Positions 1 through 12,425 of a stretch of DNA of 64,000 nucleotides are shown here, piece by piece. The notes below the pieces were generated by a model. The model was not told where the DNA came from. It searched no databases and was given only the letters and a program-made list of their open reading frames with translations. This DNA comes from Perca fluviatilis (taxonomy: Eukaryota > Chordata > Actinopteri > Perciformes > Percidae): NCBI RefSeq assembly GCF_010015445.1, contig NC_053127.1, forward strand, positions 5,758,004 to 5,822,003, read 5' to 3'. The first letter of the stretch is position 1. Each line of letters begins with the position of its first letter. The translations under genes and the position numbers were made by a program.

Positions 1-359
1 CCTTCACTGGTCTCCATCCAGAGCAACGGGGTCTATTGGTCCATTATATATATGTCAATGGTGCAGACCACGCACTGCCCCTCCCCCACTGGCACCATGG
101 CAGTCTTAAATTACAAATCAAGCACTTTATTTCAGTGGCTACTTTTCAGGTTTATTGTTTTCTTAAATTATTTAAATGTGTTGACAAAGGACATTTTGTG
201 ACGACTTGATTATATCTGTCTTATAATATGTCAGCAAGCAATTCATCATCAAGGCTGTGTTGTAGATGTTGATGAAGCACAGTTAACCATATGCAGTGCA
301 CCCACCCATATGATGCACATTGCACACAGAATGTGGGTGATATGAATGTAAGATGATTG

Positions 360-600
360 CAGAAGTGACACTGATCTGTGTTTTTGTTTATTACTTTTAA
401 AGAAATGGCAGAGCAGATTCCGAAAACAAATCCAGTGTGGCAGGGTTTACATTTTTATGATGTAAATTGAGGGAGCAAAAGCAGTATCAGCTCCAAATAT
501 CGGCTCAAGAAAATCGGCAGCCCGTTATCGGCTAAGGCTGATGAAAAAAAATATAAAAATCTGTATCGGCACTAAAAAATCCATATCGGTCGATCCCTAA
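360..600. repeat. Non-autonomous hAT-like repeat fragment
   Basis: The segment is rich in repeated 'atcggc' words and ends in atcggtcgatccctaa, which resembles the terminus of abundant short hAT-type repeats in fish. I see only this end and no target duplication, so family and left boundary are inferred. The stretch from 1 to about 360 holds no recognisable gene. Confidence 0.4.
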
Positions 601-719
601 TTTTCCTTGATACATGTTGCGCCGTATCTAACCATACAGGTTTTGGAATCTGATCGGGTTTATTGGTGCTCACAGAATTAGGATTAACTTAAAAAAAAAA
701 AAAAAAAAAACTCCATGAT

Positions 720-1000
720 AATGACTACAGGTGGGAAAAAATAGCCATACTACAATACAGTATATTGTCGTCCTCCTTTGCGCGATACGAGAATCGATAC
801 GCTGGCATTGAATATTGATATTTTAATTAATAAAATGAGGTGGTTGTTTCCAGATAGACACAAAAAACAAGTGTGTCGTTCTTTAAAAGTTTAAGCACTG
901 AAATGTGTCAGAGTTTAAACATTATCAAGAGTTTAAGCTTTTGAAATTGATGAGCATTAAATGTACACAGGTTTTACATACACAGGTATGTTCTGCACTC
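720..1000. repeat. Probable MITE fragment
   Basis: AT-rich sequence containing 'tatattgtcgtcctcctttg' and 'gatacgagaatcgatacg', word patterns typical of short hAT-derived repeats in fish. No open frame and no clear inverted termini are visible. From 1000 to 1600 I see nothing that supports a gene. Confidence 0.3.
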
Positions 1001-1600
1001 AAGCACTAGAATTTGCATTTGTTCATGCCTTTTTTTATAAAGAAATGTTTCTTAAATCATTTTTCACATTAATAATCAAGCAGCATTCAGTCTGAACTCA
1101 TATCCTGTTAGTTCCGACTTATTAAAATCATATCAGACCCATACATTCAGCTTGTATGTGTTCTGACAGAACAGCCTGTTACAATGCTCGACATGCGACC
1201 TGTTGCCGGTGTTTCTATACAACAGACTGTTGATGTAATCTGAACGGATTTAGTGTCTCTAACTACTAAACGTCACCATCAGCCACACAACATGTCTTCT
1301 GTGCAGAATAAGCCTTCAAATCAGACAAATATGAACTACAATCTCTCCAATTCAAAAAATAAAAAAATTAAACGTTTATCTAAAACATCATCGTGTTGAG
1401 TTGATTTTGAACCGATCAGCTGAGAGCCTGGCGTTTCCCATCATGCCCTGGGTATTTCAGTTGGCGGAGAGCAGAGGTGCGGAGCCTGGCTCTAAAACCT
1501 GCGGCCGCCTTGATCTCGTGAGGTTATCGTTGCCCGCGTGTTCATACCGTCAGAGCAAGTCGGGATCAAGTCAGACTTCGTCTATATCCAAGAAGTGACA

Positions 1601-2010
1601 CTTCCGGGATTGCTCCAATGCCGCCGGAAATTCCGCCAAATATCCTTCTTTTCGCCCGTATGTGCGTCCCCTTCCTCTTTCTTTGTGTTGGCGTTCTAAC
1701 CTCCGGTGGATTTCTGAGGACTATGGTTAACTGCTCCTCAGATCTCTGCAGGGTAAATCCAGACAGCTAGCTAGACTATCTGTCCAATCTGAGTTTTCTG
1801 TTGCACGACTTAAACTACTTTTGAAGTACACATGTTCCACCAAAACAAGTTCCTTCCAGAGGCTATTTTGCAGAGGCTCCGTGCAGAGCTTAGCACCGCC
1901 CAAGACGATTGTGACTGGTTTAAAGAAATGCCAATAAACCAGAGCACGGTTTTCTCCCATCCCAGAAGGATGTATGGACTAGCCAGACACAGCGCTGTGG
2001 AGAAGTTAGG
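1601..2010. repeat. Interspersed repeat, family shared with the KDZ element
   Basis: This segment includes 'ggtaaatccagacagctagc' followed by 'tagactatctgtccaatctg'. Essentially the same string recurs at about 26010-26055 and 37915-37960, just after the stop codon of the plus-strand accessory gene. It is therefore a dispersed repeat. Short open frames across it on both strands look incidental. The region 2010-3000 has no recognisable feature. Confidence 0.6.
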
Positions 2011-3003
2011 CGGGCACAACCACAATCTAACCGGCATGCACTGGGCTGCAACCGCCGGTGAACAATTCTCCGCAGTCCTAGCTCATCTCAAACAAGCCTT
2101 ATTACCGCAATCAGTCAGCAGAACTATTACAATAACAGGTGTACTCCGGTGCCTTAGAGAACAATTAACATTTCCGAAAGCTTCAACAGGATCCTGTGCC
2201 AATCAACTCTAAAAAAACATCTGGTTTGTCTAAGACGGGCATGACACAGTTTTACAGAGAAGGGAGACAGAAGTGTGATACAGCAGCTCAACAAGAAGCA
2301 AATGGAAAAACTGCGTGCATAAGCTCAAAATTCACCGAGAGCTCTTCTCAAACAATTACCACACCCACATGCAGTGCAAAGGTCTGAAAGCACTCACTGA
2401 CTCTCTGAATCTCTTTGACCCTCTTCCCAAAGGGAAAAGACCTGATATGAATGAGCTACTTTCACTCCATTGAAATCTAGTCCTTTGCTGATTTTTTTTT
2501 GGGGTGACTATTTTAGACGTTTTAACGGCTGCAAGTACAATTAGAAACTGGTTGACACTGGTGACATCTTGATTCTTCGGTGGCAGCACGGTAGAATTTT
2601 ACAACAGCTAATGTTGGGTTATTTTCTCTGTTCTCGGTGTTCCTCGTGAAGCAAATATTGCAAATTAGGGTTGAAAATGATTCCTTGAGTAACTCAATCT
2701 TTATTTCTTGCATTGACAGACCTATCTCTATAGCACTGGAGTATGTTATGGCTCAAAGCATTCTCATGAATATGATATGATATCATACAAAACTTTATGC
2801 ACACCAATTCGTAGGATATCCTACAGAATGAGGCGACCGCCTGCTCGTCATGTGACGCCGGCTACAGAGCTCCGTGAGCTATCGATCGAATCAGCACGCA
2901 GTCGGTAGTTGAGTTTAGCCGACAAAAGGTGACTGGGATCTGGGTACAGAGCACCGTGAGGTGAGGGTCCTTTCAGCGGATATTATAGTTAAGTTTAGCT
3001 GAC

Positions 3004-3236
3004 AAAAAGTGAGCGTCATGGCGCGCCCAGGTAGCTCAGTTGGTAGAGCGTGCGCCCATATATAGAGGTTTACTCCTCGACGCAGCGGGCCCGGGGTTCA
3101 ACTCCGACCTGCGGCCCTTTGCTGCATGTCATTCCCCCCTCTCTCTCTCTCTCCCCTTTCATGGCTTTATCTGTCCTGTCAAAAATAAAGACCCAAAATG
3201 GCCCAAAAAATAATCTTTGAAAAAGTGAGCGTCATG
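3004..3236 (+). mobile_element. tRNA-derived SINE with 17-bp target site duplication
   Basis: The body, about 3021-3219, starts with a tRNA-like head. An A-box-like 'tagctcagttggtagagcg' is followed by a long variable part and a B-box-like 'ggttcaactcc', as in Pol III promoters. A CT-rich middle and a tail 'aaaaaataatctttg' follow. The 17-base string aaaaagtgagcgtcatg occurs exactly at 3004-3020 and 3220-3236, so this is a retroposed SINE and not a functional tRNA gene. The perfect duplication suggests a fairly recent insertion. Confidence 0.88.
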
Positions 3237-3339
3237 CGGCCAGGACAGTTAAGTTTAGGCACCAAAACGACTAGTTAAGTTTAGGAAAAAAACGGTTGTT
3301 TGGTTTGGATTAAAACACTCCTGAGGAACAAACACCCGT

Positions 3340-3500
3340 TTCTAGGGGTGGGGTGGTGGGGGTGATCGATGCAGCGTAGTATCGGGATATTTTCCATTGC
3401 AATACTGTATCGGTACACGGACGCCAAGTATCAATCTTTTATTATATAAATTGCACATGAGAAATAAACTTTTTGGTACGAGAATAATAAGATCAATTGC
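3340..3500. repeat. Probable hAT-like repeat fragment
   Basis: The segment has 'gatcgatgcagcgtagtatcg' and 'atactgtatcggtaca', again resembling the 'gatac/atcg' ends of fish hAT MITEs. Boundaries are uncertain. The interval 3500-4470 shows no gene structure; its ORFs are short and have no recognisable domain. Confidence 0.3.
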
Positions 3501-4469
3501 TTTTTCAGTCCACTAGAGGGAACACTGAAGTGAGATGAACAAACCAGAGACATTTTTCTTTTCAGAAAAAACACATGTTGACAAAGTTTTGCTTTGGGGA
3601 CATATTTGGAAGTTCGGAAAAAAGTTAATGAATTGCGAACTCCGCTCCCTTTCTTTAAACCAATCAGCAGGCAGCTACCAGTTCAGGATGAGTTTCGTAC
3701 AACAGATGAGGAGGAGGACAGTACATACAAAATGAACAAAAGTGGCTAATTGGATTTTGAAAATACAACATGGTGTTCCGTATCACTTACTTGAACATTA
3801 TTGAATAATTTCAATAATCCAGTGTTACTGTACATCTAAAAGCAGTAGGGCAGGAAGGAGCAGTTGGGGGCATAAAACACCATCGAACCCAGATCCTACC
3901 TCAAACATTTCCCTGAGCTTGGGGGTGAAAAAAATCCCAGCATTCATAGCTCGTTTCATTCAACTTCTCCTCACCCACAGCTTGTATTTTCACGCATCGC
4001 TTTGCATCCCTAATCAATGCCAATGAAAATATTTATGATCCAAGACGTAGACAGGCTTATGTGTGAATGAAATGATAAAAGCCCTATGAATGCTAACGGT
4101 GACATCACCTGCTGTTCCTGCTGAGGAGCTCGCTAAGGAACGGCCACGGTCTAGCGGAGCAAAAAATGCAGCAATTTCTCCCGGAGACAGCGCGTCAATC
4201 TTCAAACAGCTGTTCGGCAGTGCTGGCATGGCTGCGGTCTCGATTGGTGAAAAGCGATTTAAGACTAGAAGACGAGAGTGACTGACTCTTCCTCCAAAGC
4301 TCTCTGAGCTGCAGGAAACATCTATTGGGCCGCGATCTGTCAAAATCAAATGGAGTCGTCACACTTCACAGAGAAGGCCTAACGGTGAGAGAAAGAAAGG
4401 GTTCCTTCTGGAAACTTGGGGAGTTTGAATCGAAAAACTGTGGGAAACATAGGCGTAGCCTGCGGGGGC

Positions 4470-5092
4470 TGTGTATTGGCAAGAATCTGGCGATACAATA
4501 CGTATCACGATACATGGGTCACGATTCAATATATTGCAATATATTCCGATACTGTGCGTAAGGCGATATATTGGGATTTCTTTAAAGCATAATTTTAGAA
4601 AAACTAATATTTAAAAAAAGAAATGATGTGCATAAAAGTCAAAGAAGTTTACTTTAGGTAAACAATTCAGTAAATCAAATGTGTGTATGATAAAAGTAGG
4701 CCAAAGTTCAGCCATAGCTACGTTGTTAGCTTCTAGCAAAAAGTCAGGCACTGTTAGGCACTGCTAGGCCCTGTTAGGCACTACTAGGCCCTGTTAGGCC
4801 CTGTTAGGCCCTGTTAGGCCCTGCTAGGCACTGCTAGGCCCTGTTAGGCCCTGTTAGGCACTGTTAGGCCCTGTTAGGCACTGTTAGGCACTACTAGGCG
4901 AGGACACCAGTGGTGCGTCTCAGCATAGCCATCTAGCAGTAGGGGGTTTAAACACAACATAAACGTGAACCACTGTCTTACATGAATATTTTTTTCACGT
5001 AAACTAAAAATAAATAAAACTATATTGCTTTTTTGAAAATCGATACAGTATCTCGATACTCAAGTATATCGATTTTTTTCTTACACCCCTAG
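4470..5092. repeat. hAT-like MITE carrying an internal 10-bp satellite
   Basis: The left part contains 'ggcgatacaatacgtatcac' and 'ggcgatatattgggattt'. The right part ends with 'tatcgatttttttcttacacccctag', which resembles the terminus of a known style of fish hAT MITE. A decamer array is embedded at 4742-4900. No target duplication was confirmed, so the edges are approximate. Confidence 0.5.
4742..4900. repeat. 10-bp tandem array (ttaggccctg)n
   Basis: About sixteen head-to-tail copies of a decamer of the form ctgttaggcc, with variants 'ctgttaggca', 'ctgctaggca' and 'ctactaggc'. The array lies inside the MITE-like element around it. The T-rich stretch that follows (5100-5350) is low-complexity, and 5350-6300 holds nothing I can identify. 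Confidence 0.85.
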
Positions 5093-6312
5093 TTACAACC
5101 CTCAGAATAATCTAAACTGGGCTTTTTACGAAGGTTTTCGTTGCTTCTTTGGATGTTTTTGTCGTGTTTTCTGTCATTCTTGCCTCTTTTTTTAAACATT
5201 TATGTTGCTGGTTTGGGAGTTTTTGTCTCCTTTTTCACAAAAAAATGTTTTTTTCAAAGTTTTTGTTGCTTCTTTCTACGTTATTATTTCCACACCTTTT
5301 TCAAGGTCTCTGTCTCTAGTTGAGTTTTTTTCCAATTATTTCTTCAATGTTTGTGTCGTTTCTGTCCCGGGACCTCCCTAGATAGTTGGAGATCTCAACG
5401 CCCCCCCCCCCCATGTTTAACACAAAGATATACGCCCCTGGTGGGAACAAAATGCTGCTGAGCACAGTTTTTATCTCCTACTGTATTAGTTCATTTCCCG
5501 CACAATCGGTTTCCATGCATCTTGTTCCAGCAGCTCATTAAAGTTGTTGTTGTTCGGCGGATGAATCGGTGCATGCCTAGTACTGTAGTCAACTACACAC
5601 ACGACACACACACCACACACACAGGTTTTTTTCAGCATGGAAACAGGAAACATTCTCCCAGCCAACAATAATAAATCTGAACACAACAACTTGAGGTGAA
5701 AAGTCCAGGTCCATTTGTCAGCCGGCAGTTAATAGCACGTTCTCAATGATGAGACTTAATTGGGAACGTTTTACAGTTCAGAAATCCGTGCGCGGACTAA
5801 TAAACAGCAGGTGACCTTTAATTCCTGCTTCATCAAGATTACCAGCGGCCGACAATGACGGCACAAGGGTCAGAGTCCGCGTTCCCACCTACAACGTGAG
5901 GGGTTATTTAGCGAGCACAAGATACAGAGGACCAGTTGGACAATCAGTGTTTCCCCATGGTTTGGGGAACACTTAGGTGCATGTACAGTATTTGGCGGGG
6001 GTTTAGGGCTCCTCCCTCAATGAACAAAAATGAAATTTCACATAATTTTGGACCATTATTATTTTTATTTGTGTCTACAACATTGTAAAAGCTAGAGCAG
6101 ATCATAGATTAAAAAAAAACACTCAAAAAGCTTAAAGAAAACACTTAAAAGGTGTAGTAGGTAAGTCTTATAAAACTAACTTTCTGTCATATTTGCTGAA
6201 ACTGACCCTATGTTCCAGTAGAACTACATGAAGCAGGTCCTTTAATAAAAAATCCAGCTCCTCTGGCACCACCTACAGCCTGTAGTGCGATTTGCAAAAA
6301 TCCACCGCTCCC

Positions 6313-6555
6313 TGTTCAGATGCACCAATCAGGGCCAGGGGGGGTGTATAACTGTTCAGAGGCACCAATCAGGGCCAGGGAGTGTCTAACTGTTCAGATG
6401 CACCAATCAGGGCCAGGGGGAGAGTGTCTAACTATTCAGATGCACCAATCAGGGCCAGAGGGAGAGTGTCTAACTGTTCAGATGCACCAATCAGGGCCAG
6501 GGGGAGAGTGTCTAACTGTTCAGATGCACCAATCAGGGCCGGGGGGGTGTCTAAC
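6313..6555. repeat. Minisatellite of about 42 bp, six copies
   Basis: The unit is 'ttcagatgcaccaatcaggg' followed by 'ccagggggagagtgtctaactg', repeated about six times with small length differences in the G run. The array makes spurious open frames of repeated 'MHQSGPGG' type, which I do not count as coding. The region 6560-7560 has no supported gene. Confidence 0.85.
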
Positions 6556-7559
6556 TGCGTCGTGTCAATCACTGCTCAGGCACACGCATTCATTCTCCCT
6601 TGTGGGGGGAGGGGCTTAGGAGACCGTTTTGGGCTTCAGCAGAAAGGGGGGGGAGGGACTGACAAGTTGTCGATGTTTTGAATTTAGAATTTTTGGGCTT
6701 AATCCTGGATCTTCGCAATCCTACCTACGGCACATTTAAAGCTAAAGAAGTCCCGACTAAAGAGAAAAGTCTTTTAGTTACCTTCATTTGGTTTAGGGTG
6801 CTGCACCCTAAACCTTATAAATGGAGCCCAGAAATGTTCCTATCTGACCCAAGCTTAGTGTGACTGTGAAGCAGATTCAAGCTGAAAAACAGGCCTTCTC
6901 GAGGATGCATCTTATGTGTGTGTGTGTAAGGCTTAGCACGGTGAAGCACAGAGCTGGCCTTAAATTGGCATCCTGGGATTAGCTTAATCATCTGAGCATA
7001 AAAAAATAAATAAAAACAAGCAGCTCCATCACCCACGTGGCTGTAATTAAAAGGCCGACTGCTCGCTCCGTACCCACAGGCTGTCTGCTGCACCTGTCCC
7101 TCACTTGGCTCCCTGCGCTGATCTGGGCCAAGCAGATCCCTGACAGGCATACAGAGCAGCTTCTGCACGCGCTCGGCCTGCGCTGCAGCCAGCAGCGGCT
7201 CAACGTCAGCCTTGTGCGGAGAACGCGAGGAGGACACGCTCTCCGACAAAGTCGGCATGTGAACAAACACCTCTTTTACCCTTTTTTTTCCCTCCACTCC
7301 CTTGCTCCGCCGTTTCCCTCTCAGCTAAGAGCGATGAAGTGCAACGACTTAAGTCTGCAGCGAGTAACTCCACTTGTCTTTGCAAATGACTTTCATCCCT
7401 CAGTCTCCCTCGTTTCCAGAGGCTTAAAGACGTTCGAGATAAAAATCTCTTTTCCACAGTCTAGCAGCGCAGCTACAGCCAGCCCACAGCTCAGTGAGAC
7501 TGCATCAGGTACTAACCTAAGAGCTAGAGTCCCCCGATCACAAACCTCTGGACAGACCT

Positions 7560-8845
7560 GTCTCAAGTAACCAAGTACAAATACTTTGTTACTTTACTTA
7601 AGTAGAAATTTTGGGTATCTATACTTTACTGGAGTAATTATTTTACAGCAGACTTTTTACTTCTACTCCTTACATTTTCACGCAATTATCTGTACTTTCT
7701 ACTCCGTACATTTAAAAAATAGCCTCGTTACTCCTATTTCAGTTCGGCTTGTTTTCATTAGGGCTTGTCATCGTTAAAAAAAAACACACACCAAAAAAAA
7801 CTATCCAGATAAATCGCGCCATCCGGAGAGAGTGAATTTGATTGTGGTTGGATGAGAAGTATAAACATGTACCATTCCGACAGCCTATTGGTTTGTACGC
7901 GATCCATTGCACCTGCACAGACCCGGTGCTAATACGGCACCGGTGCCTTAACAACGGTTATCTACCAGACCGAATAGCAACGCGGATTTTGGTGCCTTAT
8001 TAGGTGCCACTTAAATGCCTGCTCCTCTGTCTGATGCTCCGAAAACGGGAACTGAAACATCGCCGCACGAGACGCTAGTTAACGCTACACTCGACAGCAG
8101 GTAACGTTAGCCTACCGTTAGCTAGTCAACACTACACTCAACAGTAGGTAACGTTAGCCTACCGTTAGCTAGTTAACGCTACACTCGACAGCAGGTAACG
8201 TTAGCCTACCGTTAGCTAGTTAACGCTACACTCGACAGCAGGTAACGTTAGCCTACCGTTAGCTAGTTAACGCTACACTCAACAGCAGGTAACATTAGCC
8301 TACCGTTAGCTAGTTAACGCTACACTCAACAGCAGGGAACGTTAGCCTACCATTAGCTAGTTAGCACTATACTCGACAGTAGGTAACGTTAGCCTACCGT
8401 TAGCTAGCAGCTGGAGTAAACACGGCTAAAATGCTGATAGCTAAACGGTGTAAAAGTGTGTCTGTATTTCACTGGAGAGGATTCTAACACCAGACTGTAG
8501 CTGCCGACACAGAAGAGACGTGTCACCTTTTTCAGCCCTTCTGAGTTTGCACGTATGATTTTAATATAATATTATTATAGTCATTATGGCCTTTAGAAAA
8601 AAAACTTTTTTTGTGGAGGTGGGGTAGTGCACTATAGGCCCCTGTGGGGCGGGCGAAGCTTTTGTCTTTTATGGCATTTTTTCCCCTTACATTACTTTTA
8701 CTTTTATACTTTAAGTAGTTTTGAAACCAGTACTTTTACACTTTTACTTGAGTAAAAAGCTTGAGTTGATACTTCCACTTCTACAGAAGTCTAGTATCTG
8801 TACTTCTACTTGAGTAATGAATGGGAATACTTTTGACACCTCTGC
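7560..8845. mobile_element. Non-autonomous DNA element with internal minisatellite
   Basis: The left part ('caagtacaaatactttgtta' then 'ctttacttaagtagaa') and the right part ('cttctacttgagtaatgaat' then 'gggaatacttttgacacctctg') are loosely inverted 'acttttact/agtaaaagt' sequences. This is the style of a widespread fish DNA-transposon derivative. A 47-bp array sits in the middle. There is no transposase frame. Terminal coordinates are estimates because I could not confirm a target duplication. Confidence 0.5.
8063..8410. repeat. Minisatellite of 47 bp, about seven copies
   Basis: The unit reads 'cgacagcaggtaacgttagc' 'ctaccgttagctagttaacg' 'ctacact', repeated about seven times with scattered substitutions. 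Each unit carries the short palindromes 'gttagctaac' or 'aacgtt'. The array is wholly inside the surrounding non-autonomous element. Confidence 0.88.
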
Positions 8846-10340
8846 CTCTGGAGCTCTGAGATTTATTCTCTCCCTAAATTATGCTTGAGGGATCTTTTAT
8901 CGATTATTAAATGTTCGTGTTCCAAATAAGTTGGTCTAACTTATGGTAGGGATAGACCAGTTGTTCTCAACCTTTTTTGGGCCAGCGCCGCGCTATCCAT
9001 TATCCATGTCCCTTACCCCCCATCAAATGAGATGTAGGCTAATTGCCCTGAATATTATGATTGATGATCTGGCCCTAACTTCTGTGGAAATGTTTAATGA
9101 AGACTTTAAATTTCGCGACAAGACCGATTTGTAATGCTGTAATGCTGAGTTCATTTAAGAGGATGCTGCGACGTCCCGTTCCCTGTGAAGGCAGCACCGA
9201 GCTGACAGAAACACTAAAGAGAAGAAGATCCACCATCTCGTCCACTCGCGGGGGTGTAGACTGGCAGGCTGAATGTTGTCGTATTGTTGTGAATCGTTGG
9301 TGTAAACTCGCCTTAAAAGCCCTTAATCCCGGACGGGTGGATGGGGCTGGGGGTTAATTAGGGTCGGCTATCGCTCGGAGAAAAAAACTAACTAAATTAG
9401 CATCCCTACCCTCTCTGGCCTCACATTAACCTTCTCTAATGTTTAACACTCGGACAGACCAAAAAAACTCAAGGTCCCCGCGGTGATAGAAGACCATTTT
9501 CACAAAAACAAAAACTCTAAACTCCAATGATCTCTCACGACGGTTATCTTAAACCATGTTAAATGGTCTTAATCCCACTCTCACAGCCTCTCTAATTGCT
9601 CTTTACCTCACAGGATTCATAAAGTTGATGCGATTTCCTTAATTGCATTTTCCCCTCACTTGTTTGCAGTCATATAAAAGGTAATTCACTGCAGACTGAA
9701 ATTATTTCCAATTGCAAAAAGAGTGCCTTGGGGACGATTGGGTTTTCTTCAAATCCTCCAAATGCGTGTGTTGCATGGCAGCCTAAATAAATCCACTCAC
9801 TTTCAATTTTGGTTTCTGTGCACTTTGGACTCACGCTTCACGTAGGTGCAGCCTCGAGGTTTCTCAAATATCACCGCCTGCCAATGGCATGAAACATCAT
9901 TCCCTCTCTCTCCCACGTGATGTCAACGCTGCAGCAAAAGGAGAGATGTTTTCACAGAACCACGGGCTAAACTCGTATTCAGCTGTAATGTTTATCAGAA
10001 GGGCAACAGGGAGGAAACTAGACAGGGGGAGCTGCAGGTTAAACAGTTTGAAACTGCCCGGGAGCGCCGAGGAATAGCATGGAAAGCAGGGGGACATATT
10101 GGATGACTTTAAAATGTCTAGGTTTGGCTCAGGTCCTTCCCTGGGAATTAGTTTCCGTGATGAGAAACGTGTCAACTCGTGCTTCCAAATATTTAAATCG
10201 CAGAGTAAACAGTTAAAGGAGAAACTATCCATTCACTGAATTACGGCACATCAGGGCTGTTTGTCAAGTGGCTGCATAACGAACACCAACATTATTTTAA
10301 TACCTAGGGAGAGATACAGGTTTGTTCTTCCAACATGGTG
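8846..10340. other. Intron stretch with no recognised gene
   Basis: Near 8960 the string 'gttctcaacctttttt' resembles the start of a Charlie-type hAT repeat, but I cannot delimit it. No ORF here exceeds about 110 codons or shows a known motif. I read the stretch as intronic or repetitive DNA. Confidence 0.4.
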
Positions 10341-10344
10341 CTTT

Positions 10345-10710
10345 GCAGCTAGAGCTGGGCAATATATCAATATTATATCGATATTGATATATGAGGCTAG
10401 ATATTGTCATATTTGGATTTTGGATATCGTAATATCCTGATATAAGTGGTGTCTTTTACTGGTTTTAAAGGCTGCATTACAGTAGAGTGATGTCATTTTC
10501 TGAACTTACCAGACTGTTCTAGCTGTTCTATTATTTTCCTTTACCCACTTAGTCATTATATCAACATACCTGATGATTTTTTAATCAAAAATCTCATTGT
10601 GTGCATATTTTGTGAAAGCAACAATTGTCAACACTACAACATCGCCACAATATCGATATCGGGGTATCTGGTCCAAAATATTCGATTTTCTCCATATCAC
10701 CCAGCTCTAC
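10345..10710. mobile_element. hAT-like MITE, about 365 bp
   Basis: It begins 'tagagctgggcaatatatca' and ends 'ccatatcacccagctcta', so the ends are near-perfect inverted repeats. Copies of the same family lie at 30422-30787 and 42276-42637, and a fragment at 47940-48036. With no coding capacity it must have been mobilised in trans. Confidence 0.75.
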
Positions 10711-10821
10711 TTTGAAAGTATTTTTCATTTTTTTTTATTCACTTTAAAAATGTAGTAGGCTACGAAGAAAACCTATTTCTGAAAGGGCTACAACTAACGA
10801 TTAGTTTGTCGATTGTGTGGA

Positions 10822-10955
10822 TTATGGCATGCTGACTCCCTGAAATATCTTACTGGGACACTTGATGGAACTGAGCCATCGTTAAGGTGATCAATCTCAG
10901 CTGTGCTTTTCCTACTATTACAAGTCAACATGTCTGCTGTGAAAAAGGTCCATAG
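10822..10955. repeat. Fragment of the repeat family seen at 60074-60777
   Basis: The sequence from 'gcatgctgactccctgaaat' to 'gctgtgaaaaaggtccatag' matches 60649-60777 with scattered substitutions. It is one terminus of that MITE family without the minisatellite core. The region 10960-11555 has no recognised feature. Confidence 0.65.
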
Positions 10956-12009
10956 CGCGCCAGGTGGATAAGCCACTTTGTGATTGGTCCCCGCAAATTT
11001 TTAACAGAAGCAGGATAGATAAATGTACAGGTTTCCAGCCTGAGCTGCAGGGCGAAATCAAATCGGGCTGGGTTTACCCAATCTAGTAAATCCCTATAAC
11101 ATTGTAAATCTCCAACATGGATCTAATGTGGCACCGAACGTGGCATCACACCATCATTTGTTGAGTTGTTTTTATGAGTTCATGACCATCTTGATTAGAT
11201 TTCATCTGGTTCAATCATGTCAGAGCACACTTGCATCCTAATTATTTTCAACACGGGTTGTTCAAAAGTTTCTTCTGTTCTTTTGAATAGATAAAAAGGG
11301 AATGAATAAAGCATCAAGGGTTTGTTTATTTTGCCTCAAAAAGGACAAATGTTACACTTTCTATGTTTTCTTCAGGCCTGCTGGGGAGGGGGGACGGACA
11401 CAGAGAGGTCAAACAAATATCTGATTTGCATCGTGACGGTGGGGCAGGAATACATCACACATCAGCAGATGCCGAGGGAATTCAAAATCAGACTGAAGCT
11501 CTTGGGGGATGTATTCAGGAGCAATAACTTGCCTGTTTGCAAGCTTCGACAATAGGATTGGGCGTCGAGAACCGGTTCCAACTTGGAATAGTTTAAAAAA
11601 TTACGATTCCGATGTAATTGTTGTTTTTTTGTAATTGTTTGGAAAATATGGTTTCGAATCAGATCATCGGTTCCAAATGTAACAGCTGTTGGTTTGGCTT
11701 TCCGTTAGGGATAGACAGCCGTTTCTTTGGTTTTATTTGCCCGATAACCGATAAAGTTAATGAATTAAAAAGTGGTCTACTTTGGCTCGGCTACAGCTCT
11801 GTGTCTGTCCCTCTGCTCCGGTTTGACTCACCACTGAGTCTGACTTAATGCCCTCCCCCCCACAGCACTATATGACTCTCTGTTACTGGGGATTATGTTG
11901 AAAGTTTCTCATTTATTAAATGATTGCTTAAAGCGTTTAACCCTCGTATTGTCTTCCCGTCGACCATGCACTTCTCCGGTTTGGTTTGCCCATTTATAAA
12001 GCATAAAGT

Positions 12010-12010
<1 letters not shown>

Positions 12011-12058
<48 letters not shown>
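12011..12058. repeat. (GACA)n microsatellite
   Basis: About twelve perfect copies of the tetramer gaca/cagacaga. It lies directly before a retroelement-like 3' end ('gatttttattgatcccaaaa'), a common arrangement for fish retroposon tails. Confidence 0.9.
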
Positions 12059-12059
<1 letters not shown>

Positions 12060-12425
12060 GATATAGATTTTTATTGATCCCAAAAGTGGAAACATTACAG
12101 TGTTACAGCAGAAAAATATCAGACACACAGCACACATGCAGAATATACTGTACATGAAATAATAGGATACAATATACATGAAATAATAATAGGATAGAAT
12201 AAAAGAAGAAATATTTAAAATATATACAAGTTGGGAATAAAAATGTACAACTGTTTAACTAGTAATGATAAAGCTGTAGATAAACCTATTGTGCAAGTTG
12301 CACTTCGTGCAGATGTGATGTCTAAGAGTCTTATCTAGCACCCAGTGATGAGGTGTTACAAAGTTGTATTGCCTGTGGTAGGAATGATTTCTTGTAGCGG
12401 TCCATGCAACATCGATCTGTAAATG
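12060..12425 (-). repeat. Probable LINE 3'-end fragment
   Basis: The string 'tttttattgatcccaaaagt' next to a simple tetranucleotide run resembles the reverse-complemented 3' end of a fish non-LTR retrotransposon. Further in, 'gtggtaggaatgatttcttg' and 'tagcggtccatgcaacatcg' resemble other fish LINE-derived repeats. I cannot assign the clade. Confidence 0.4.

Noticed and set aside
3021..3115. tRNA gene
   Set aside because: The A and B boxes are there, but the cloverleaf is distorted, a SINE tail follows, and a 17-bp target duplication flanks the unit.
4747..4900. CRISPR-like array
   Set aside because: Short direct repeats without spacers in a fish genome; it is a simple satellite.
6320..6681. 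99-codon open frames with repeated 'MHQSGPGG' blocks
   Set aside because: They are created by a 42-bp minisatellite read in two overlapping frames; no start context or conserved domain.
7037..7570. 177-codon open frame on the plus strand
   Set aside because: No recognisable domain, overlapped by equally long frames on the other strand, and running into a repeat at its 3' end.
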